From Paludisphaera borealis (GTDB taxonomy: Bacteria > Planctomycetota > Planctomycetia > Isosphaerales > Isosphaeraceae), in the NCBI RefSeq assembly GCF_001956985.1, contig NZ_CP019082.1:1240001-1304000 (forward strand): DNA of 64,000 bases. The letters are read 5' to 3'. Shown one piece after another: positions 1-7,430 of the stretch; positions within the stretch are counted from its first letter, which is position 1; every line of letters begins with the position of its first letter. The notes below the pieces were generated by a model, which saw only the letters and a program-made list of their open reading frames with translations, ran no database searches and was not told where the DNA came from. A program made the position numbers and the translations under genes.

Positions 1-440
1 GTCCGCACTGGAGCACCGACGGCGGCGTCGACGTACCGGGTGCCGAGACCCCCGATGAGGCGGTCTACCTGCCCGGCCGCAACCTGCTGCTGACGGTCAA
101 GTCGGCCCTGTGGTGCCGGCTCCGAAACGTCCACGAGCTGGCGCTCGGGTCGCTGGGATCGAACCCGTTCTCGGACAGCACTCCAGAGTTTTTTCAGGGG
201 CTCGAAACGGTTCTCGGTCAGGCGCTTTCGGGTTCGCCAAGGCTGATCCGGCCGTTCAGCCGCCTGCACAAGTCCGACGTAGTGGCTCGCGGCGACGGGC
301 TGCCGCTGCATCTGACCTTCTCATGCATTCGCCCCGACGCCGGTCTGCACTGCGGGGTTTGCAACAAATGCGCGGAGCGCCGCGACGGGTTTCGCGACGC
401 GAACCGGCCCGATCGCACGCGCTACGCCGACGAGCAATAG
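1..440 (+). CDS. queC: 7-cyano-7-deazaguanine synthase QueC, C-terminal part
   Basis: This is the C-terminal part of QueC, the cytoplasmic ATP-dependent enzyme that converts 7-carboxy-7-deazaguanine to preQ0 in queuosine and 7-deazaguanine biosynthesis. It is cut by the window edge: 145 codons are present, read from base 3, and the N-terminal PP-loop lies upstream. Visible hallmarks are the block VYLPGRNLLLTVKSALWC, the block LGSLGSNPFSDSTPEFF and, near the end, a zinc-binding cluster C-x8-CGVCNKC with four cysteines followed by ERR. The stop is 13 nt before queD, so the two very likely form an operon. The family and reaction are established knowledge; the assignment rests on these motifs and on the neighbour. 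Confidence 0.93.
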   Translation, partial: PHWSTDGGVDVPGAETPDEAVYLPGRNLLLTVKSALWCRLRNVHELALGSLGSNPFSDSTPEFFQGLETVLGQALSGSPRLIRPFSRLHKSDVVARGDGLPLHLTFSCIRPDAGLHCGVCNKCAERRDGFRDANRPDRTRYADEQ

Positions 441-453
441 GAAACCAGTCACG

Positions 454-867
454 ATGTATCGAGTCACCCGCGAGATCGAATTCTGCTACGGCCACCGGCT
501 CCTGAACTATGACGGCAAGTGCCGGCATCTTCACGGGCACAACGGGCGGGCCGTCGTCACGCTGGAGGGGTCGCGTCTGGACAGTCGAGGCATGCTCGTG
601 GATTTCGGCGAGATCAAGCAGACGATCCAGCGCTGGATCGACGAGCAACTCGACCACAACATGCTGCTCTGTCGCGAAGACCCCCTGCTCCCCTTGCTTC
701 GCGAGCGCGGCGAGCGCGTGTTCGTGATGGACGCGAATCCGACGGCCGAGAATATCGCCCGGCTGATCTACGACCACGGCCGGGGGGCCGGGCTGCCGAT
801 TTCCGAAGTCGTCCTGTGGGAGACGCCGAACTGCTTCGCCGCCTACTCCGGCGAGGACGACCGCTGA
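454..867 (+). CDS. queD: 6-carboxy-5,6,7,8-tetrahydropterin synthase QueD
   Basis: This 137-aa protein of the PTPS/QueD fold makes 6-carboxytetrahydropterin from dihydroneopterin triphosphate, the step two before QueC. The zinc ligands are visible as H14 (in CYGHRL) and H27/H29 (in HLHGHN), with the catalytic cysteine at C23. The end carries the family block VVLWETPNCFAAY. The length is normal for QueD (about 120-140 aa). The ATG at 454 lies 13 nt after the queC stop and is preceded by AGGAAA. A long hairpin follows the stop (898-933). Some PTPS homologues act on other pterins, but the Cys plus queC linkage favours QueD. Confidence 0.95.
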   Translation: MYRVTREIEFCYGHRLLNYDGKCRHLHGHNGRAVVTLEGSRLDSRGMLVDFGEIKQTIQRWIDEQLDHNMLLCREDPLLPLLRERGERVFVMDANPTAENIARLIYDHGRGAGLPISEVVLWETPNCFAAYSGEDDR

Positions 868-897
868 GCACTCCAGGCCGCCCTGAATGAAATGCGA

Positions 898-933
898 CGA
901 GGCCCGCGATCACCGTGAGGTGAGCGGGCCTCG
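898..933. terminator. Bidirectional terminator-like hairpin between convergent genes
   Basis: Ten bases CGAGGCCCGC (898-907) pair perfectly with GCGGGCCTCG (924-933). Inside, TCACC (910-914) pairs with GGTGA (919-923) around a GTGA loop, with a two-base bulge. It lies between the end of queD and the end of the minus-strand gene at 959. There is no clear U-tract, which is common in GC-rich genomes. Confidence 0.65.
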
Positions 934-958
934 CGTCGGCTGGAGCCGCTGATAGGCG

Positions 959-1819
959 TCAGTGGTTGTGGCCGTCGCCGGGGCCGTGGTCGCCGCCGCC
1001 GCCGGGGGCATGGCCGTGGCCGTCGTCGACCGGCTTGTCGGGGATGACGTAGGTCGACGGTTTGTACGGGTAGCGGAGGTCTTCCACCCACCACTCGTAG
1101 GCTTTCGACCCCTCGGGGATCATGCCCTTGAGCACGGCCAGCGCGAGTTCACGACCCTCGTGCTCCTTGACGGTGGGGCCGTCGATCTCGAAAACGGCGA
1201 GGACGACGGGGAGCATGTCGCCGTCTTCGGACTGCGTTTCGACCTTCAGGAACGAGATCTTCTGTTCGGGCGACGACTTCAGCCGATCCGCGAGGGCCTT
1301 GAGCGGCGCGTGCTTCATCTCGGTCATCGCCAGGTCTTGCTTGCTCGACTGTTGAAGCTGGGTCCAGTTTTCCTGAGCGGTCACTTTCGCGCGAGTCGTC
1401 GGCGGCAGCCCCAGCCAGTAGACCTCGGCGAGCGGGGACGCCTTCAGGGCTTCCGCGTAGGTAGCCGCGAACTTCACGGCCTCTCGTCGAATGAGATAGT
1501 TCTGGAGACTCGTGACCGTCGCGATCGAGAGCCCGAACACCAGCCCGAGCAAGACGCCCACGCGAGCCATCGTCTGGCCGGTCAGCATTTCGGGATGGCG
1601 CTGGATGGCGCGATCGGCAGTAACGCCGAGGATCACGGCCAGGACCGCGAACAGATAGAAAATCGGATGCGCGAAGCTGAATACCGCCAGGAGCCCGCAA
1701 ATCACCGCGAAGATGGCGCGGGTGCTGACGGCCCGATAGGTCGGGATTTCGTTTTCAATGACCGGCCAATTCGCATTGAGGTCGGTCGTCGTCGGTGTGG
1801 TCTCTTGATCGATCGCCAC
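959..1819 (-). CDS. Membrane protein with His/Gly-rich C-terminal tail
   Basis: This is a protein of about 286 aa of unknown function. Hydrophobic stretches near residues 35-70 and 85-110 give about three membrane segments; the region resembles DUF4190-type small membrane domains, but I would not assign it firmly. A soluble part of about 150 residues follows, and the end is a tail of alternating His and Gly (HGHAPGGGGDHGPGDGHNH) that could bind metal. I place the start at the GTG at 1819, because GAGGAG lies 7 nt upstream of it; an ATG at 1894 would add 25 poorly conserved-looking residues. It is convergent with queD and shares the 898-933 hairpin as a possible terminator. Confidence 0.75.
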   Translation of the reverse strand: MAIDQETTPTTTDLNANWPVIENEIPTYRAVSTRAIFAVICGLLAVFSFAHPIFYLFAVLAVILGVTADRAIQRHPEMLTGQTMARVGVLLGLVFGLSIATVTSLQNYLIRREAVKFAATYAEALKASPLAEVYWLGLPPTTRAKVTAQENWTQLQQSSKQDLAMTEMKHAPLKALADRLKSSPEQKISFLKVETQSEDGDMLPVVLAVFEIDGPTVKEHEGRELALAVLKGMIPEGSKAYEWWVEDLRYPYKPSTYVIPDKPVDDGHGHAPGGGGDHGPGDGHNH

Positions 1820-1946
1820 GAAGAAACTCCTCGACGCACCTGATCCGGCGGGAATGAGTCGATTTACGAGTGAGAAGCGCGCATTCCGGATCAAGGGTTC
1901 GCTTGGTCTATCTGAAGCTAATCACTGGGGCGCACAGCGTCAAGGA

Positions 1947-2477
1947 TCACCGCAGAACGAGACCCGTCGCGCCCCACGAACCTGAGGTCAACAGCCAGGA
2001 CGAAAAGGCCAATCCGACCCAGAACAGACCCAGGGCCCAGCCGGTGACGTTCGTCCACGACCAGTCCTTTCCGGCGAGTCCGGACCGCATTCCGGCGATG
2101 AGCACGGCCAGGATGATCAGGCCCATGGTTCGCTCGCCGAGCGGGGTCGCCCAGTTGGTCCATTTCATGTTGCCGCCGATCACCCCCACGACGTCGAAGA
2201 TCCAGATCAACAGCCCGCCGGTCATCCAGACGAGTTCGCCGAGACTGCCGCCGCTCCGCCCCGACCGTGCCAGGATCAGCGGCCCGACCAGCGCCAGGCA
2301 GCCGGCGATGGTCGCCAGGCCGGAGAGCAACTGCACCGGCGGCCAGGTCAGCCGGCCGTTCCGGACCAGCAGGCTGAACGCCCCGCCAAGCGCCGCCGCG
2401 ACGAGCAGGGCGTTCAAGACGGCGTGGTCCGAAGATGAGGAGGACGAAGCACCGCCCCCCGCGCGTTTTGCACCCAT
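1947..2477 (-). CDS. Hypothetical integral membrane protein
   Basis: This 176-aa protein has a short Ser-rich N terminus and four to five hydrophobic segments (about residues 20-37, 50-70, 80-103, 115-130 and 145-165) separated by short polar loops. There is no catalytic motif I recognise. It is on the same strand as the HlyD-like gene upstream, but 183 nt and a GC-rich hairpin separate them, so co-transcription is uncertain. The opposite frames over this stretch show only arginine- and proline-rich shadow translations, while this frame has a normal membrane-protein composition, which is the main argument for coding. Confidence 0.6.
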   Translation of the reverse strand: MGAKRAGGGASSSSSSDHAVLNALLVAAALGGAFSLLVRNGRLTWPPVQLLSGLATIAGCLALVGPLILARSGRSGGSLGELVWMTGGLLIWIFDVVGVIGGNMKWTNWATPLGERTMGLIILAVLIAGMRSGLAGKDWSWTNVTGWALGLFWVGLAFSSWLLTSGSWGATGLVLR

Positions 2478-2614
2478 GAGATCGTCGTCGTCGCAGCTCG
2501 AGGAGGAAATCAGAGACCCGGGCGCGCGGACGGATCGCGAGCCGGCAGGGACGACGGGCCTCGGTTCGATTCTTCCTTCGGCTCGGCGCGGCGGCCGTCG
2601 ACAGTTTACGATCG

Positions 2615-2653
2615 GGCCGCGCCGGCCGATTCGCCGGCCGCCTCGGCGCGGCC
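2615..2653. terminator. GC-rich hairpin downstream of the HlyD-like gene
   Basis: GGCCGCG (2615-2621) pairs with CGCGGCC (2647-2653), and CCGGC (2622-2626) pairs with GCCGG (2633-2637) around a six-base loop. It begins eight bases after the minus-strand stop at 2661. No U-tract is seen. Confidence 0.4.
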
Positions 2654-2660
2654 GTCGTAA

Positions 2661-4166
2661 TCAGTGCAACACGGCGACCGCGTTGACGGGCTCTCGGTTG
2701 CCCTCGGCGCCTCCCGCCGGGGGGGCGGCGGGCTTGGTGCTCAGGTCGGAATCGTCGGGGACGTCGGCGTCGACTTCCGCGAGGACCGGATTGAGCACCA
2801 CCTGCTCCCCTTCCTCCAGCCCGTCGGCGATTTCCAGCAAATCGTGCGTGGCCTGCCCGAGCTCGATTTTCCGTCGTTCCAGCCGGTCTTCCCGGGCGAC
2901 ATAGCAGAAATCCTGGCCTTCTTCCTGGGTCACCGCCTCGATCGGGACGGTCAGGACGTTCGGCTTCGGGGTCAGGTACAGATCAACCTGCGCGGTCATC
3001 CCCGGCTTGAGGTCGACGCGCGACATCGAATCAAGCTTGACGATCGCATCGAAGTAGCGGACGTCCGAGCGATAGTCGAACACGGGGATCGGCGAGATCG
3101 ACGTGACCCGACCCGACAGCCGGGCGGCCGGCGCCCCTTCCAGGCGGACAGTCGCCTTCATGCCTTTCCGCACCTGGTCGACGATCGACTCGTGCAACTG
3201 GGCGACGACTTCCATGTCCTTGAGGTCGGGAAGGTAGAAGAGGTCTTGCTTCTGCCGGACGGCCATGCCGGCCTCGATCGTGATCCCTCTGCGTGCATCG
3301 TTGGCGTAGATCACGAAGCCGTCGTGGGGGGCCCGGATCGTGCACAGCTCGACCTGCTTCTCCAGCTTTGCGAGCCGTTCGAGGTTGCGTTGCAGCCGGC
3401 TGTCCTGATAGTTGAGGACGGCCGTCCCGGCGAGCACCTGGCCGTCGAGCACGCGAAGGTTCTTGGGCGCGGTGTACCGCTCGAACAACCGGCGGCCGCT
3501 CGTCTCCTGAGCCACTGCGAAGAGCGCCTGCGCGTAGCTCTGCTTCTCGGAGGCGACCTGGTTCTGAGGCACGTAGCCTTTCGCCTTCATCCGGATGGCC
3601 CAGTCGAGCCGGTCCTTGCAGCGCATCTCGTCCGACTGGGCCAGCGCGATCGCCCGCTCGTAGTCTTTGAGCGTCTCTTTCATCACGCCTTCACGGTACT
3701 CGCTGATCGCGAGCTTGGCGACTTCGAGATCGAGCTGCGCCTGATAGCGGTCGGCCCGCGACCGCTCGACGGTGATCCGCTGCTGGCGAAGCAGCTCCTC
3801 GTAGTCCGAGGAATCGATCTGCGCCAGGACGGTTCCGCGCTCGACGACCGAACCGTCGGGCACGACGCTCAGGAGCGTTGACGCCCCCCCCGCAGCCAGA
3901 CGCTGGCCCTTGATGCCGATCGTGATATTCTCCAGCTCGCACTCGATCACCGTCCGCTTCGAGCTCTCGAGCCGTCCGCCGGCCGTCAGCGATCCTTCAA
4001 GGACGGTCCGACTCACCGGGGCGAACTTGTATTTCTCGACGAGGGGTCGCGAAGACTCCCACGGCCAACCGTTCGGAGAGCTTGACGCAATCTTGATCGA
4101 AGCGCCGACGGCGACCAGGATCGCGATCATCAGCAGCGACGACCGCAGTTTCTTGAGTGCGCGCAT
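2661..4166 (-). CDS. HlyD-family membrane fusion protein (efflux adaptor)
   Basis: This 501-aa periplasmic adaptor is of the type that couples an inner-membrane ABC or RND pump to outer export. Residues 8-29 form one N-terminal membrane anchor. A barrel-sandwich half-motif (SVVERGTVLAQIDSSDYEEL) follows near residue 105. Long helices rich in Arg, Glu and Gln (about 115-270) form the hairpin. The second half-motif is CTIRAPHDGFVIYAND, and the C-terminal beta-barrel contains the PGMTAQVDLYL block. The ATG at 4166 has GAGGAG 10 nt upstream. No pump gene or TolC homologue is next to it, so its partner is unknown; the flanking gene on the far side is divergent. Confidence 0.85.
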   Translation of the reverse strand: MRALKKLRSSLLMIAILVAVGASIKIASSSPNGWPWESSRPLVEKYKFAPVSRTVLEGSLTAGGRLESSKRTVIECELENITIGIKGQRLAAGGASTLLSVVPDGSVVERGTVLAQIDSSDYEELLRQQRITVERSRADRYQAQLDLEVAKLAISEYREGVMKETLKDYERAIALAQSDEMRCKDRLDWAIRMKAKGYVPQNQVASEKQSYAQALFAVAQETSGRRLFERYTAPKNLRVLDGQVLAGTAVLNYQDSRLQRNLERLAKLEKQVELCTIRAPHDGFVIYANDARRGITIEAGMAVRQKQDLFYLPDLKDMEVVAQLHESIVDQVRKGMKATVRLEGAPAARLSGRVTSISPIPVFDYRSDVRYFDAIVKLDSMSRVDLKPGMTAQVDLYLTPKPNVLTVPIEAVTQEEGQDFCYVAREDRLERRKIELGQATHDLLEIADGLEEGEQVVLNPVLAEVDADVPDDSDLSTKPAAPPAGGAEGNREPVNAVAVLH

Positions 4167-4695
4167 CTCGATCGAACTCCTCTACTTTTCCCGGGTTCCG
4201 GCACACCCCGGGAGGCTGCCGCGTGCTTTCATTCGTCCGGTCGTCCCGGACCATGATTCGCATAGCTCGAAGCCGCCAGGGCGACTTTTTCGTTTCGAGA
4301 ACGCCTGAGGCAGGCTGCGCTCTCCAACATCAGAGGCGGGGCTGTCGCTCGGCCAAGGAAGGTCGTGTCGCGTTGTGTAAGAGCGTCGTACGAGTCGACT
4401 CGCCGAATATGCGGGGGGCGAATCGACGTGGAACCGTTACAATCTATCGGATCAAAAGGCTCAGACCAAGAGCGTGGGCGTCGCTCGCCCGCTCTTCCAC
4501 GCGTCGATGAGGGGATTGTAAAACAATTATTGCACGAACTCAAGGCCACTTTTGCGCGCGGGGCCAGGGCCGGCGTCCACCGGGTCGTGCGGACCGTCCA
4601 TCGACCGGCGACACTTGGTTGAATCGGCCTTCGGCGTAATAATGGTTTAAGCTCGACGGTCTGGACCATGTGATCCGGTAGGGAATGGGGCGTTG
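4167..4695. other. Intergenic region between divergent genes, no gene seen
   Basis: This 529-nt region lies between the divergent starts of the HlyD-like and U32 genes. Open frames here have no recognisable protein character. It is locally more AT-rich near 4510-4535 and 4635-4650, where promoters for either gene could lie, but I cannot place a convincing -35/-10 pair. Confidence 0.5.
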
Positions 4696-7242
4696 ATGAA
4701 GGTTGAAACCAGTGTGCGGACGAGACTTGCGATCGACGACCCGAGCTGGGAGGCGGTCGCGGTGAAGCCCGAATTGCTCGCGCCGGCGGGCGACCGGGAG
4801 TGCGTTCGCGCGGCGGTGGCCAGCGGGGCCGACGCCGTCTACTTTGGATTAAAGCGCCATAACGCCCGGATTCGGGCGATGAATTTCGATGGTCTTGATC
4901 TGTCCGATACGATGACCTACCTCCACCGCTACGGGGTCAAGGGGTACGTTGCGCTCAATACGCTGATCTTTCCGCGCGAGCTTCCGGACGTCGAGGAAAC
5001 GGTCCGCGAGCTGACCTCGGCGGGGGTCGACGCCGTCATCGTCCAGGATCTGGGACTGGCTCGGCTGATCCGCGCGGTCACGCCCGACCTGGAAATCCAC
5101 GCGTCGACGCAGATGTCGATCACCAGCGAGGAAGGGGTCCGGCTGGCGGCCGAGCTGGGTTGCTCGCGCGTGATCCTCGCGCGGGAGCTTTCGCTGGCGG
5201 ACGTCGAGCGGGTCCGCGCCGAGTCGACGCTGCCGGTCGAGGTCTTCGTCCACGGGGCGCTCTGCGTGGCCTATTCCGGCCAGTGCCTGACCAGCGAGGC
5301 CCTCGGAGGCCGATCGGCCAACCGCGGCGAGTGCGCTCAGGCCTGCCGCATGCCCTACGAGATCGTTTGCGACGGCCAGGACGTCGACCTGGGGAAGACG
5401 CAGTTCCTCCTCAGCCCGCAAGACCTCGCCGCCTACGACCTGATCCCCGGACTGATCCGCGCGGGGGTCGCCAGCCTGAAGATCGAAGGCCGGCTCAAGG
5501 CGCCCGAGTACGTGGCCAACATCACCCGGCACTACCGCCAGGCGATCGACGAGGCGTGGGAGGGACGGCCCGTCGCGTTTTCGCCTCGCGAGGTCGAGGA
5601 GATGCAGCTCTCGTTCTCGCGCGGGTTCAGCCACGGCTTCCTCGACGGCGAGAACCACAAGGTGCTGGTTCGCGGCGATTACGCCAAGAAGCGCGGGGTC
5701 TTGCTCGGCGAGGTCGAGTCGGTCGGTCGCTCGGGCGTTCGGATGTCGGTCGCCTCGCACGTCAAACCCGGCGACGGGCTCGTCTTCGACGGCGACGAGG
5801 CGGCGGGAATCCCCGAGCAAGGCGGGCGGATTTACGAGGTGATCGCCGCGAGCGGAAACTCGGCTTCAACGCCGGGACGCGTCGAGCTGCGGTTCGGCCG
5901 CGACGCGATCGATCTCGCGCGGCTGAAACGCGGCCAGCAGGTCTGGAAGACCGACGACCCCGAGCTGACAGCCCGCATCCGCCGGACGTTCGAAGACCCT
6001 TCGGCCCGTCTGGTCGACCTCGACATGAGCGTTCGGGCGGCGGTCGGCGAGCCGCTCCGCGTCGAGGCGCGGACGGCGACGGGCTTCTCGGCGACGGCGA
6101 GCAGCGAATCGCCGTTGCAACCGGCGCAGTCGAAGGCGGCCGACGACGCCCTGCTCCGCGAGCAGCTCGGCCGGCTCGGCGGCACCGCGTACCGGCTCCG
6201 CTCGCTCGAAACCGAGATCGTCGGCGCGCCGATGGTCCCCAAGAGCATCCTCAACCAGCTTCGCCGCGACCTGTCGGCCCGGCTCGACTCGGTGTCGGCC
6301 CAACCGCCGCCTCGCGCGATCGCCGCCGAGCCCGTCCTGCCAACGCTTCTGGCCCCGATCCGCGCCGAGCGTGATCGCCAGCGAGCCGACGGCGGCGTTG
6401 CTTCGCCGCAACTGGCGGTGCTCTGCCGTCGGACCGACCAGGTCGAGGCCGCCGTGGCGATGGGCGTCACCACGATCTACGCCGACTATCAGAACATCAA
6501 GGAATACCCCGACGCCGTCGCCGCCGCCCACCGGGGAGGCGCGACCGTGTACGTGGCGACGCCCCGGATCGAGAAGCCGGCCGAGCGGAACCTGTTCAAG
6601 TATCTCGGCAAGGTCGGGGCCGACGGCGTCCTCGTCCGCAACGCCGGGGGCCTTTATTACTGCGCCGAGAACGGCGTCCCGTTCGTGGCCGATTTCTCGC
6701 TCAACGCCGCCAACCCGCTGACGGTCGAACTGTTCCACGCCCGAGGCGCGCGGCGGGTGACGGCGTCGTACGACCTCAACGTCGACCAGCTTTTCGACCT
6801 GATCGCCGGCGTCCCGACCGACTGGCTGGAAGTGGTGATCCATCAGCAGATTCCTATGTTCCACATGGAGCATTGCGTCTACTGTGCGTTTTTATCGCCG
6901 GGGACCGACCACACGAACTGCGGGCGGCCGTGCGACCATCACGACGTCAAGCTGCGCGACCGCGTGGGCAAGGAGCACCCGCTCAAGGCCGACGTCGGCT
7001 GTCGCAACACGCTGTTCAACGCTGTCCCCCAGACGGCCGCCGAGTTCCTCCCCCGGCTGGTCGCGCAGGGCGTCGGCAGCCTGCGGATCGAGTTCCTCGA
7101 CGATTCGCCCAAAGCCGTCGAGCGAACCGTCGCCCTCTACCGCGAGACGATCGCCGGCGAGCGCGACGGCAAAACCCTCTGGCGCGACCTCAAGGCTTCC
7201 AACCAGTACGGCGTGACCCGTGGTCCGCTCGCCTTGCTCTGA
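4696..7242 (+). CDS. U32-family peptidase/hydroxylase-like protein with DUF3656 region
   Basis: This 848-aa protein belongs to the U32 family, whose characterised members (RlhA, TrhP, UbiU/V) are iron-sulfur, prephenate- or O2-dependent RNA or quinone hydroxylases rather than true proteases. The N-terminal TIM-barrel part starts with KPELLAPAGDRECV. It carries the U32 signature near residues 190-220, where the cysteines sit in GALC, GQC, RGEC and QAC, and later the block SLKIEGRLKAPEYV. The middle region resembles DUF3656. A second half (from about residue 560) is again barrel-like and has its own Cys cluster, EHCVYC plus TNCGRPCDHH. I use ATG 4696; a TTG immediately upstream is also possible. 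The long architecture is seen in related bacteria, and the substrate here is unknown. Confidence 0.88.
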   Translation: MKVETSVRTRLAIDDPSWEAVAVKPELLAPAGDRECVRAAVASGADAVYFGLKRHNARIRAMNFDGLDLSDTMTYLHRYGVKGYVALNTLIFPRELPDVEETVRELTSAGVDAVIVQDLGLARLIRAVTPDLEIHASTQMSITSEEGVRLAAELGCSRVILARELSLADVERVRAESTLPVEVFVHGALCVAYSGQCLTSEALGGRSANRGECAQACRMPYEIVCDGQDVDLGKTQFLLSPQDLAAYDLIPGLIRAGVASLKIEGRLKAPEYVANITRHYRQAIDEAWEGRPVAFSPREVEEMQLSFSRGFSHGFLDGENHKVLVRGDYAKKRGVLLGEVESVGRSGVRMSVASHVKPGDGLVFDGDEAAGIPEQGGRIYEVIAASGNSASTPGRVELRFGRDAIDLARLKRGQQVWKTDDPELTARIRRTFEDPSARLVDLDMSVRAAVGEPLRVEARTATGFSATASSESPLQPAQSKAADDALLREQLGRLGGTAYRLRSLETEIVGAPMVPKSILNQLRRDLSARLDSVSAQPPPRAIAAEPVLPTLLAPIRAERDRQRADGGVASPQLAVLCRRTDQVEAAVAMGVTTIYADYQNIKEYPDAVAAAHRGGATVYVATPRIEKPAERNLFKYLGKVGADGVLVRNAGGLYYCAENGVPFVADFSLNAANPLTVELFHARGARRVTASYDLNVDQLFDLIAGVPTDWLEVVIHQQIPMFHMEHCVYCAFLSPGTDHTNCGRPCDHHDVKLRDRVGKEHPLKADVGCRNTLFNAVPQTAAEFLPRLVAQGVGSLRIEFLDDSPKAVERTVALYRETIAGERDGKTLWRDLKASNQYGVTRGPLALL

Positions 7243-7274
7243 CGTGCAAAATCAGAATAGGCTGTCGCGAGCCT

Positions 7275-7391
7275 CCCTTCTCCCCTCGCGGGAGAAGGTG
7301 GCCGGAACGGCCGGATGAGGGGGGCGCGACAGCTTCCGACCTCCCCCTCATCCGCCCCTTCGGGGCACCTTCTCCCGCGAGGGGAGAAGGG
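7275..7391. repeat. 117-nt palindromic intergenic repeat
   Basis: A 26-nt arm at 7275-7300 is perfectly repeated in inverse at 7366-7391, and a second pair (7313-7323 with 7343-7353, 11 bp) nests inside. The arm itself contains CTCGCGGGAG, so each arm can also fold alone. The sequence resembles dispersed REP/MITE-like palindromes found between genes in many GC-rich bacteria; that resemblance is from memory. It lies between the U32 gene and the CobA-HemD gene and may terminate or process transcripts. Confidence 0.8.
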
Positions 7392-7430
7392 AATCAAGTC
7401 CCCTTCCTTCGACGTGTTTGAAGAGACGCC

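Noticed and set aside
4229-4669. A 146-codon minus-strand frame in the HlyD-U32 intergenic region
   Set aside because: It has Arg/Pro/Ser-rich shadow-like composition, no ribosome site and no recognisable family.
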